Of a stretch of DNA of 64,000 bases, positions 46,440 to 56,481 are shown in pieces. Each line of letters begins with the position of its first letter. Within the stretch, counting starts at the first letter, position 1. The stretch comes from Anniella stebbinsi. Taxonomy: Eukaryota; Chordata; Lepidosauria; Squamata; Anniellidae. The stretch is taken from positions 188,425,654 to 188,489,653 of the forward strand of contig JARDYH010000001.1 of the NCBI GenBank assembly GCA_029215795.1, read 5' to 3'. The position numbers were made by a program, and so were the translations under genes. The notes below the pieces were generated by a model. That model ran no database searches. It was not told the origin of the DNA and saw only the letters and a program-made list of their open reading frames with translations.

Positions 46440-46855
46440 AGAATGCCCAGGTACACCAAAAGGGGGTGGAGGGGTGCAGGATCAGGACCTAACTTCTCAG
46501 GACGCTTGCCCTAGACAGGAGGCACCCAATCCACCTACAAAACCCTACACACCTACCCTCAGAGGGGGGAAGTTTCCGGATGCATCAAAAATGGGGTGGC
46601 ACTAATAATAAATCCATGGAAGGCTGCAGGATTGGGACCACAATTCATGCCCAGCCTCCCTTAGTCAGGAAGCACATGATCCACCTTCAAAACCCTGTGC
46701 ACTTACACCCGGGGGGGGGGGGGAAGAATCCCAGGTGCATCAAAAAGGGGGTGGCACTAATAAACCCTTGGAGGGTTGCAGGATCGGTACCAAACTTCAT
46801 GCTTAGCCTCCCCTAGACAGGAGGCACCTGATGCACCATCAAAATCCTATGCCCC
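46440..46855 (+). repeat. Minisatellite, about three units of 150 bp
   Basis: AAAGGGGGTGGAGGGGTGCA, AAAATGGGGTGGCACTAATA and AAAGGGGGTGGCACTAATAA head three diverged units; each continues with a TGCAGGATNGG block and a GACAGGAGGCACC-type block with CCACCTNCAAAACCCT. The end unit stops near 46855. Confidence 0.8.
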
Positions 46856-47130
46856 TGCCTCGTTTGTGCACAATAATGATGGGCCTATTTTTCTTTTTTC
46901 TTTTTTAACACTATGTTGTGGAGCCACTGTGTTTTCCATTTGCTAATGTGCAGTTGCGCACTTTAGCAATTGGGCTGGGTTCAGTAAAACAACTTATTCT
47001 CTTTAAAAGAGCTTTAGCGCTATGTCAGGGAGCCACTTTTTGACGTTTCTGTTAGAATCACGCGGCAGAGATCTAAACTGCTCCTGCAGCGTGACTCTCT
47101 AGGCAAGTGATTTAATTCACAGTGCTCAAT

Positions 47131-47308
47131 AGATGACATGATAAAGCATGGTGGGTTAAATAACCCCTAGTGCAGGCTGTGGGTTATCACCAGGGGTTAT
47201 TTCAGGTAAATAAGACCCTGTGGGTTAAAAAAACATTCTGATGGATGACAATAACCCACAATGGGTTAAATAATCCATGATGGGTTATTATGGTTATCAT
47301 GTCATCTG
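47131..47308. mobile_element. Palindromic MITE, about 178 bp
   Basis: AGATGACATGATAA at the left matches TTATCATGTCATCT at the right in inversion. TGGGTTA/TAACCCA motifs occur repeatedly inside. It is non-coding. Confidence 0.7.
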
Positions 47309-47587
47309 AATGTTTATGGATCTCAGATTACACCTTATTCAGCAAAAACTTCTCCATTCATTAAAGAACAGAGTTCAGTCAGGTGGTTTTCATCTGTTTG
47401 AATACAAACAATTTTCTTTCTTTCTTGACCAGCCTTTTTAAAACCCTCTGTTACAAATCTGGTCAGTCTGTCATCTCTGTTATGGCAATCTCAATTGTTA
47501 AAGCTCCTAGCTCCATGCTGCCTTTGGCTACTTTCTGGAGATTTAGGGTGTCATCAGATGAGCATTTCATTGCACACTTGTTACTGG

Positions 47588-48656
47588 TAGGGATGTGCAG
47601 CGGATCGGATCAGATCCATGATCCGAATCCGATCCACCCAAAAATCGGATAAAAATGATCCGATCTGATCCAATCCACCAACCATCTGATTTGATCCAAT
47701 CCGATCCAAAGGGACCCGATCCGGATCAGAAAAAAATTGGTGGCTATGAATTTTTTAGATTAAAAGTTGCAACAACATGGAGTTTTGACAGATAAAAGAG
47801 GGTAGGGGAGGCAGGGGAGGGGGTGCAATTGACAGCCCAAGCCTCTGTGGAAAAACTTTTGTAACTTTTAATCTAAAAAATCCATAGCCATCAAATGACA
47901 GAACCTATCATTCTGAAATTTCTGACAGATAACTACCCCTAACCCATCTACAAAGTGAGCAAATTTCAGACTTCTAACTTTTAAAACAAAAAAGTTATAG
48001 GCATTTCCTTCCTCATTGTTTCAAAAATACCTTGCCACTACATGCCTGGACCTAGCTTTCTGAAATTTCACACACCTATCAAGCAAAGTGATACCTGTAA
48101 TGTGCCCAAGTTTCCTGTGTGTATCTTTAAAAATAAAAAAGTTGAAGGCATAACTGAATTTACCCCACTACTATCCATTTTTCTAAAATTAATTGCCACA
48201 CAAGGCAAGCACCTATGTTTCTGAAATTTCACACACATGAGTCCCAACATACCACCTGCAATGTGGCAAAGTTTCATGTGTGGAACTTTAAAAATGAAAA
48301 AGTTGTAGGCATTCCTGGTTCTTTATTAAAAAAAATAATTGCCACAAAATGCCTGCACCAATCTTTCTGAAATTTCTCACAGATAACTACCCCTAACCCA
48401 TCTACAAAGTGCCAAGTTTCATCCTTCTATCTTTAAAAATGAAAAAGTTTTAGGCGTTTTTGTAACACAATACTAGGCTATGGGGAAATGCATTCAAAAC
48501 GGCGTCCGATCTGAAAATCGGACATCCGATTTTCGGATCGAAATCGGATCTGATCAGATCCAGTGGACCTCTGATTTTTTCCGATCCAATTTTTTTTTTT
48601 AAAAAAAAAAATCCGATCCAGTTCCGATCCGATTTTTCCGTCTGTGCACATCCCTA
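47588..48656. mobile_element. hAT-like non-autonomous element, 1069 bp, with 8-bp target duplication
   Basis: Left terminus TAGGGATGTGCAGCGGATCG, right terminus GTCTGTGCACATCCCTA. GTTACTGG flanks it exactly at 47580-47587 and 48657-48664. Both arms are rich in GATCCGAT/ATCGGATC words. The centre has about four diverged repeats of about 150 bp, each beginning TCTGAAATTTC (near 47912, 48058, 48210, 48366) and each containing an AAAAANGAAAAAGTT-type end. There is no transposase frame. The 8-bp duplication supports the hAT superfamily. Confidence 0.88.
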
Positions 48657-48664
48657 GTTACTGG

Positions 48665-50034
48665 GCACTCACAGATTTTTGTGCGTCTGATTCATGACAT
48701 TGTCTGCATCCTGTGCACCTCCTGTCTTCTAGCCTTTTTCATGCGACAAAAAAAGACCCTGGTAAATCTGAATTATTTTTGAGACAGAACTTGCCGCTAT
48801 CTCCTGCTGTGTGTAGGAGAAGCAGCTCGATCAAAATGGCTCACTGAAATGGCTCACTGAATGAGCCATTTGCACATTGTTTACTTCCTCTTTCAAAAGA
48901 GGAAGTAATGAGGGACAATAGTGCAGGCAGAGAAGCGACAGTAAGCAAACGCGATTTACCCCGTGTAATGACGCTCCTATTGGAGAGAGCCCATAAACTC
49001 CCCCTGCCTCACTTCTTTGCCTTGCCTCAGTATGGCTGCTCCATAAAGGAGTTGGGGGCTGTTCCAGCTCTGCAGAGGATAGATGGATAAAGCTGCAAAG
49101 CACCCCTGTTCACTATGATCTACCTGGCTCCACCTATTTATTTAAAGACTTCTATGCAACCATTCAATATAAATATTTCCAGGTGTCTTACAAATAAGAT
49201 TATGAAATATAAGGGATTTAAAAAAATGAATAAGCAGTAAAACAACCAATATCATACAATGCCCAGTTCACAGTTCTGCTGTGAATAGAGTTCTGCTTCA
49301 ATAACATATTTACAAAACACACAAAATTAAAACAAATGTATGTAGAAGTAGATCCAAAATGTGTTTCAATTTTTTTGGTATTTAAACATTTGGTCAGGCT
49401 TGCTAATTGCCTTGATAGTTTCAAAGGACAGTATGCCTGACTAGAGTCCAAAGGATATTGAGAGCAATGCTTTAATTCCTTTGCTGGTGAATCCATTTTT
49501 AGCAGATGTGCAGACCTGCACAAGTTAGTGGGACATGAGGCTGCAAATACACAGTAGGGGATATTGAATGACTGGAAATGTTATTGATAGCTGGGGAGAA
49601 TAGTGCTATATGAAATGAAAGCAGAAGAGCCAGGAAAAGAAAAGAAAAACATTTTCTGAATGCTTTAGAGAGTCTTGTTTTTGACCTCAGGAGTCCAAAA
49701 TATATTCGTAGGCTTCTAATCACCTTTCAAGTGATGGAAAATTGCAAGTTTTACATTCTTAGGCTTCTAATCACGTTATTCTGTTGTAGTGCAAGTTCTT
49801 TTTTTTTAAGAGGCGCTTGGACTCATTCTTAATGTGTGATAATGGAAATCCAATTTAGAAAATCAATACAAAATGGTATGCTAAAAAAAGAGAGCTAATA
49901 GGGAATCTGGCATGAATTGTTTACCATTCATCCAGATTGTATGCTGAGAAACATTCCTCTCAAATTGTGCCTCATCAGAGTTGTGAACCAGTGGATGATG
50001 TACTCACACACACACACACACATACACCCCCCCT
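48665..50034. other. Intergenic, no gene seen
   Basis: AT-rich with short ORFs. A (CA)n tract at about 50005-50022 lies just before the next CR1 remnant. I cannot assign anything else. Confidence 0.45.
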
Positions 50035-50235
50035 TTCTGGCTCCGAGACAAGATACCTTGTAACTGAGATATCCTTGAGAGGCACCTGGCCAACCTTCTC
50101 TTTAAAATCTTCAAGGAAGGAGTTTCAACAGCTTTAATTGGCAACTTGTTTCAGTGTTGAATTGCACCTGGCACAGTTAGAAAGTTCTTCTAATTTTTGA
50201 TGTAAGTCTAACTCTTTAAATGTTGATTTCTTTCC
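50035..50235 (-). mobile_element. Old CR1-like fragment, minus strand
   Basis: Complement of a CR1/L3-type end region: AGAGGCACCTGGCCAACCTT, AATTGGCAACTTGTTTCAG and AGTTAGAAAGTTCTTCTAAT follow the usual antisense order. Confidence 0.6.
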
Positions 50236-50282
50236 AAATCCCCAGTATATAAAGCCAACAATTAATTATTATCCTTCTCTCT

Positions 50283-50412
50283 GGCCAGATCTACACCAAA
50301 CAAGATATATCACTTTGAAAGCTGTTTGAAAAAAGTATATGTAATGTGTCCTGGGCCCAAGCAGTTGTCAAAACCGTATAACCCATTATAAACTGGTAGT
50401 GTAGATCCTTCC
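50283..50412. mobile_element. Short MITE (GATCTACAC ends)
   Basis: GGCCAGATCTACACCAAACA at the left and GTAGTGTAGATCCTTCC at the right. It is the same family as the 42245 and 51294 copies. Confidence 0.7.
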
Positions 50413-50449
50413 TCTGTCTTCATTTGGAAAATTTGATATTTGCTGACTT

Positions 50450-50856
50450 AGGACCTGTTTAGGTATTTACCTGAACATGCAAGGACTTCCACCCCCCAAC
50501 ATCTCCACACAGGCAGGCTTCATTTTAGACTGTTGTGCTTTAATCGTGAAGATCTGAAGAGCATTTCTAAGAGTGTTCCATTGGATGTGCTCAGAACCCT
50601 CTGCATGAACAGGGACTCTGACTTATCAGGGATTCTGAATCACACTGAATTTGCCAAGAAATTGAACACACGAGTATTCGGACGACCTGGGAACACAGCT
50701 GAATATTTTGTGGTTAGCATGAGGTTTAGGAAACCGGGAAACAGCCTAGGCTTACAGTGTTCTGTGTGACAGCACGGCGTGTGGTTAGTCCAAACCGCAG
50801 AGAACTACAGTTTTACTAACTACAGTCCTTAAATGTCGTCTGAACAGGGGACCAAT
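50450..50856. mobile_element. Possible MITE with CCTGTTCAGACGA-like ends
   Basis: The right end TGTCGTCTGAACAGGGG resembles the inverse of the left GGACCTGTTTAGGTATTTAC, and both resemble the better copy at 52203-52420. A 78-codon plus frame inside (50533-50769) has no recognisable motif. Confidence 0.4.
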
Positions 50857-51293
50857 ATCTAATTTTAGGTGAGGTGATCAAACTGTAGCTTAGCTTTTAA
50901 TATTCAAATAATGTGTAGGAGGAAGTAAAAGAGATTTAACAATTTTTAGCAAGTTTTAGTTTAGCTTTACAACACATGTAGAATGCAGGAGGCTGGTGAA
51001 GAGGAGACATAATAATCTTAGAAGCTCAATTTGTTATCTTACTTGCTATATTTGTAATGTCAGCTTTGTCAATTGCTATTCTTTTGGTTAATTTTACATT
51101 TATGTTCCATTCTTTTTCATTACTGATAATGTACTCACAGAATAACTTGAAATACTCATATAACCACATACTATCATTCTTAATTTCTATAATTTTCTTA
51201 AACAAAGCATTTAATAGATTTCAATTTACATTTTTAATCTGTGGTGATGTTCACCAATTTGGGCTTAGTTTGGTTACTGACAACGGTATCTAT

Positions 51294-51414
51294 GGCCAGA
51301 TCTACACCAAGCAGGATATAACACTATAAAAGCAGTTTGAAAACGGTATATGGTATGTGTCAATGGGCCCCAATAGTTGTCAGTGCACTTCAAAAGAGTA
51401 GTGTAAATCCTGCC
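51294..51414. mobile_element. Short MITE (GATCTACAC ends)
   Basis: GGCCAGATCTACACCAAGCA ... GTAGTGTAAATCCTGCC. It is about 120 bp and related to the 42245 and 50283 copies. Confidence 0.7.
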
Positions 51415-51555
51415 TAAAATCCAATTTGTTTAGGTTCTGAAGTTAAACAGGACCGAATTAACAGTTTCTTCAAGCTGTTCTCACTGAATTTGCTTTCAAA
51501 ATTTGTGTCTTCATTGTCTTCCACTGAATCCTTCCACCTTGTTAATAGTCTTCTT

Positions 51556-51862
51556 GGTGAAAAGAAGGGAGAAACAGGTTCTCAGGATGCAAAGGGTTTA
51601 TTGATACAAAGCCCAACGCATTTCGGCTTGTGTCTTCTCAAAGGCCTTCGTCAGGGGATTGTCAGAAGAAGTCAGCAGTTTTTCCTGCATATGATATGCC
51701 AACGAGTATCATATGATGCAGTCTAGTGTTAGAGGAAAATCTGCAGACTTCTTCTGACAACCCCCTGACGAAGGCCATTGAAAAGACACAGGCTGAAACA
51801 CATTGGGCTTTGTATCAATAAATCCTTTGTATCCTGAGAACCTGTTTCTCCCTTCTTTTCAC
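51556..51862. repeat. About 300-bp palindrome with CTGACGA...GAAA cores
   Basis: Arms 51556-51673 and 51746-51862 are complementary with a few mismatches; the 72-bp spacer holds a second hairpin (CTGCATATGATA / TATCATATGATGCAG). Each arm, read outward from the centre, contains CCCCTGACGAAGGCC, then about 20 bases, then GAAA and TGGGCTTTGTATCAATAAA. Such a motif recurs in vertebrate retroelements. It may be two head-to-head copies of a short retroposon. Confidence 0.8.
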
Positions 51863-51889
51863 CTGACTTGGACACTTTCCTCCTTTGGT

Positions 51890-52065
51890 TTTTGGCTTTT
51901 AATAGCCTTCTTGAACTGTGATGACCACCACTGAACTTAGTACTCCAGATAAAGTTGGTCAAATAAGGAACTGCAACTCCCCTGCTCTTGGAAACAATGC
52001 TCCTGTTTCTGCAACCTAAAATTGTGCTGTCTTTTCCTATCACAGTATCACATAGTACCACAGTT
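51890..52065 (-). mobile_element. Old CR1 fragment, minus strand
   Basis: GACCACCACTGAACTTAGTA, CTCCAGATAAAGTTGGTCAA, GGAAACAATGCTCCTGTTTC has the order of the CR1 antisense segment seen at 4560-4700. Confidence 0.5.
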
Positions 52066-52202
52066 GTTGAATCCCATCCTACTTCTTAACCACCAAAGCC
52101 TATAGAAATTATCAGTTTCCAATAATGTAGACTTCACCAGGAAAATATCTGCCCATGATAAAGGAATCCTAACAGATAACTCACCCACTGATTTCCCTCT
52201 TT

Positions 52203-52420
52203 GGCCCTGTTCAGACAAATCACTAAGCCAAGGTGGTTAAGCATTTTGAGCTAAACATTATGGCTTAGCATGTCATGTGAACCATGACTTAGTTGGTCAG
52301 GTTAGAACCATTCCTAACATATTCATGGTTTAAACACACTCACATAACCATGATTTAAACATGCTCACTATTTACTGTAAAAGGGTTAGTGGCCTAATCA
52401 TGGCTTGGCTGAACAGGCCC
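52203..52420. mobile_element. MITE, about 218 bp (CCTGTTCAG ends)
   Basis: GGCCCTGTTCAGACAAATCA at the left and TGGCTTGGCTGAACAGGCC at the right are inverted. Inside, ACCATGA and TCATGGTT motifs mirror each other. It is non-coding. Confidence 0.7.
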
Positions 52421-52429
52421 TTTATGTCC

Positions 52430-53683
52430 CATACTGAACACCTGGTATAATGTATGAACACTGTGATAGACCCATGGTAGTTATGACAGTTATGAACTCC
52501 TGAGCTGTACCTGATAAGTTAGCTTCAGCATGGCTGTTGAAGTCCTCTGGAACCCATAGTCTAGATGCCTCCAACATCATCAATGGCTACTAGTTATGAT
52601 GGGTTTATGAAACTGTCATGATCAGAAGCTATATGTCAATGAACCAATTGCTGGGGAGCAACAACAAGGGAGGGTTATTGGCTTCATGTCCTGCTTGTCA
52701 GTTTCCCATGGGAATCTGGTTGGCCACCATGGGAAGCAGAATGTGGATAGATGAGGCCACTGGAATTGATGGGTCAAGAACGAGACTTTTCTTCCATTCT
52801 TTAAAACAAATGTTACAGCAATATATTTGATTGCTTAACATCATACGATAGAGGGGAAAAAAGCAAAAAATAATTCTAATACACAATACTAATACCTATC
52901 AAATAAAAACATTAAAAACTACGATATCACAACTTTTAATATGTCTGGGTTTACTAAATATTTTTAGATATTAATTAATATTTCTTCAATTGATTACAAT
53001 TTAGAGTTGTTATTAAAGTATGAGAAAAAAGTCTAGGGTGTTTCATCTTTTAATTTATTTATTTCATCCATTTACCCTCTTACAGTAGTCAATTTAATAC
53101 ATTTTATCAAAGGCCAGCTTTTGACTTCTCACTTAATAACCATTGGCGCCTCTCTTCTTTTCCAATATTGAGCTATAAGGACCATTGCCGCCATTAGTAA
53201 ATAATAGATTAGCTTAATTTCTTCTTCGTATGCTCTGAACACCAAGCCCTACTAGAGCACGTCTGTTACTGAGTCAGGGAGTCTGTTAGGGATTGAGATG
53301 GGCAGTACATCAAAAGAATATTTCTCCTGTCACTACTATATAACACCAAGTACAGTCACTTGATATGGGTCAAAGGGCATGTGGAACTCATGGTGAAAAG
53401 GGTGAAACCTGTATGAAGTATGTTGCCCCTGCGTCCCTGCATGCAATACTGATGCTGAATCATGTACCTGGCCAAAAGCAAGGCACCACTTTTTCTAACC
53501 AGGTCTTGGCGACACAAGCTTGATACCCTCTTTCAAGATCAAATTGTGGATCATAGCTTGTGGTATTGGGAACTATCCTGGAATTCAGCAGCAACAGCTT
53601 TGGGGGGGGGGGGGGTGACAGGCCACCCAGAATATGATGAGCTGGGAAAAGAGCCGGCTCCCTTCTCCGAACTTGGCATTTCC
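52430..53683. other. Intergenic with LINE-like scraps
   Basis: 52660-52760 resembles a CR1-like end (CATGTCCTGCTTGTCAGTTT, CTGGTTGGCCACCATGGGAA). 52808-53250 is very AT-rich with CCAATATTGAGCTATAAGGA and a GCCGCCATTAGTAAATAA segment, possibly L1-related. A G run (53600-53613) follows. No gene was seen. Confidence 0.4.
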
Positions 53684-54257
53684 TAGGGGGAATCCACACA
53701 GTCCTTTGGAACGTTTTAAATTGTATTTTAAAACGTTCCAAATAGGTGCGTTCTAAAACGTCTTAGGCCACATTACTGAGTACTCACGTTACAGGAGAAA
53801 CAGTCTTCAGTCTTTAAAGCGGTGTGTACATTCACACATTGTTCTGCCCTGTCTCTTTCTCTTTCGTTTTTCAATGAATTTAGGGCAAGGCATTGTGGGG
53901 GTTGTAGTTCAGTTACACACTTCCTTCTTAGTTCCTCTGTCATTCCCTAGCGAGTATAGGGCTAAGAATTGTGGGTGTTGTAGTTCACTGGTCCACTTCC
54001 TATTTCTTCCCCACCAATCAACTGCTCAGCATTTGGGCACCAGTAAAGGAAGCACTGCCCCCATGAGTCAGAAACGGTAAGGAAGGACACATTCTTTTAC
54101 TTAAAACGATGTATTAAAAGTGAAACCGTTGTATATAACTGAAGGCAGTTTTAAAAAACCTCAGATATACAACGTTATAGGGAGTGCGTCATGTGGCCCA
54201 AAGAGTTTTCATAACCCTTATAAAACGTCAAAAAACTCGTGTGTAGATCCACCCCTA
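53684..54257. mobile_element. Family T DNA transposon, diverged copy
   Basis: TAGGGGGAATCCACACAG at the left and GTGTGTAGATCCACCCCTA at the right. The body matches 38066-38659 in order (ATAGGTGCGTTCTAAAACGT, GCATTGTGGGGGTTGTAGTT, AGAAACGGTAAGGAAGGACA). It is clearly more diverged than the paired arms at 37-38 kb. Confidence 0.75.
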
Positions 54258-54644
54258 GATGATTTCTTCATGAAAGTGCAAACAGAGACATTCCAGATCT
54301 ATCCTAACCCTCCAGTTTGCCTAATAGATCTTGGCAACAAAACCTTGCTTTAATATATGCCTTCAGTCAGTGATGGCTGCTGGGTGGAGGGCAAGGCAGA
54401 GTTGCCTTGGTAGCTGCCCTGGTAGGTCACAGTAGCTGAAGCCAATTAGATCTTCCTCCCTTGCAGAGACCCTAAGGACGTTGAAGCAATGCATTTCAAA
54501 TACATAGCCTTTAACTAAACTGAAGAATGCCATGACTTTAAGATTGTGTATGTGTCATCTGCTGCTGCTTTCAGTAAAGTAAGAAGACCCAGGCCCCAGT
54601 GTCCATACCCCTACAGCTCCCCCTGCCTGGCCTTCGTCATGAGA

Positions 54645-54803
54645 CGAGGATGTTGACAAGATGCTTGGACAGGTTCGTGCAACCACTTCCATATTGGATC
54701 CTTGCCCCTCTTGGCTAATAAAAGCTAGCAGGGATGGAACAACTGGCTGGACCAGGGAAGTGATTAATGCCTCTTTGCAAGAGGGAGTGGTCCCAGGCCT
54801 CCT
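54645..54803 (+). mobile_element. L2-like LINE copy, part left of the L1 insertion
   Basis: GTTGACAAGATGCTTGGACA onward matches 41345-41500 of the copy at 41 kb. It stops at the 14-bp target duplication (54790-54803) where an L1 begins and resumes at 56482. Confidence 0.88.
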
Positions 54804-56481
54804 TTTTTTGTGTGTATAATTTTTATTAATTTTTCAACAAAACAAACAAACATACACATAATACATAATATATAAACAACTAACTCCCTCGACTACCCCC
54901 GTGCACCCCCCCCGAGACCTACTCACATTCATCCATCTTCCTTCCAGAATTTTAATGATTCTTTTGAAGGCGACTGTCCCTTTCCCGATCTTAAAACATA
55001 TTCCAAAAAGGGAGTCCATATATCTCCAAAATCACTCTTACTGGACATTCCCCTCATTATTTTCATTTTACATGTCAACATATCATTCAATGCTATATCC
55101 CACATTTCTTTATACCGATCTTCTATTTTATAACTTCGTTGCCCTTTCCAATTTTTAGCAATCATTATTCTAACGGGTGCCAGGAGGTTGTTTACCAATT
55201 CTCTATTAATTATATGCTTATTCCTACTATCCCATATTGCTAGTAGAGCTAACTTCGGGTTTAATTCCAATTTACTTCCAATTATATCACTTATTTCTTT
55301 AAAAACCCTTTCCCAGAATTTTTGTACTTTTTCACAGCTCCACCACATATGAAAATAGGTCCCAACCTCCTGACATCCCCTCCAACAGTTCTTGGACACT
55401 TTTTTATCAATCTGGTGAAATCTTACAGGTGTTAGATACCATCTCCAAACTGTCTTATAATAGTTCTCCTTAATTCTAATCGACAATAATTTCAACATTC
55501 TTCCATTCCATATCCTCCCCCAATTATCTTCATTTATTTTTTCCCTTATATCTTCTTCCCATACCTCTTTTATAACCTTAAGTGAGTCCTGAAATTCCTC
55601 CTCTATTAATATTTTATATATCTCGCTAGTGAGTCCTTTCTTAGCTCTGGCTTCATCTTTTTTTTCTATTTGTTCAATTAAATCTTCAAATCTGGTATTG
55701 TTTCTACATTTCTTATTTTTCATCCTCCATTCCTCTGTCCATTTTACCAGTTGCAGACACTTGAACCACGCTATCTTTTGTCCTTTAAACAAATCTTTAA
55801 TATGCTCACTATCCTTCATCTTTCCCATCCAATTCCTTAGCTTAAGAATATCTTGTTCTTTCAGTCTCGCTTCTATCTCTGATTTTAATGCTCTTGGGAA
55901 GTTTCCCACTACTACCACTGGGGCAAGCGGAGAATCTCCTGGTATCAACTTCCCCCTATACTTCTCCCATATCGATATTATATTTTCCAATAATGGGTTG
56001 TCCAGCACCTTCCATTCTTTCTTCTGCATTTTGGTAAAAAATATATTCCGCAATTTACATTCTATCTCTACTGTTTGCGATTCCAACCATTCCAAATCTT
56101 GCTCCCCTAAAATAGCATAGATAACATATCTTAATTGATTAGCAATATAATAATTCTTAATATTAGGAAGTCCTAAACCTCCTTTCTTTTGAGTCTTATA
56201 CCATAACCCCTTATTTATCCTAGCTCTTTTATCCCCATTACAATATGCATTAATCATATTTTGCCAATTTTTAAGCTCAGCTGCTGAAATTCTAATAGGT
56301 AGCATTCTAAACAAAAAATTAACCTTAGGTAATATCTTCATTTTAATAACCGCTATTCTACCAAACCAAGAATGTTTTAATTTTCTATAACTCTGTAATT
56401 TCTCCCCTACCTCTTTTCTTAAGCTTACAAAATTAAGTTCCTCTATTCTTTCTAATTCTTTATCTATATTAACTCCTAAAT
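54804..56481 (-). mobile_element. 5'-truncated L1 LINE nested in L2
   Basis: The insertion is flanked by a 14-bp target duplication (GTCCCAGGCCTCCT at 54790-54803 and 56482-56495). The L1 A-rich tail lies at the left, as expected for minus orientation (T run at 54803-54809). About 1.68 kb remain, so it is 5'-truncated within ORF2. The intact reading frame and exact duplication mark it as recent compared with other LINEs here. Confidence 0.93.
54929..56480 (-). pseudogene. L1 ORF2 C-terminal region, 517 open codons
   Basis: The frame is open from the insertion border to a stop at 54929. It corresponds to the part after the reverse transcriptase: WFGRIAVIKMKILPKVNFLF, then KKGGLGLPNIKNYYIANQLR, and the Cys-rich end NCWRGCQEVGTYFHMWWSCE (C-x3-C-x7-H-x4-C) typical of L1. 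The N-terminal endonuclease and RT palm are missing, so it cannot act. The first codons of the long open frame belong to L2 sequence and are not L1. Confidence 0.9.

Noticed and set aside
46440..48656. Regularly spaced repeats considered as a CRISPR-like array
   Set aside because: Units of about 150 bp are diverged without unique spacers, and the genome is a vertebrate.
50533..50769. 78-codon ORF that at first looked like a gene fragment
   Set aside because: No motif or splice context, and it lies within a possible MITE.
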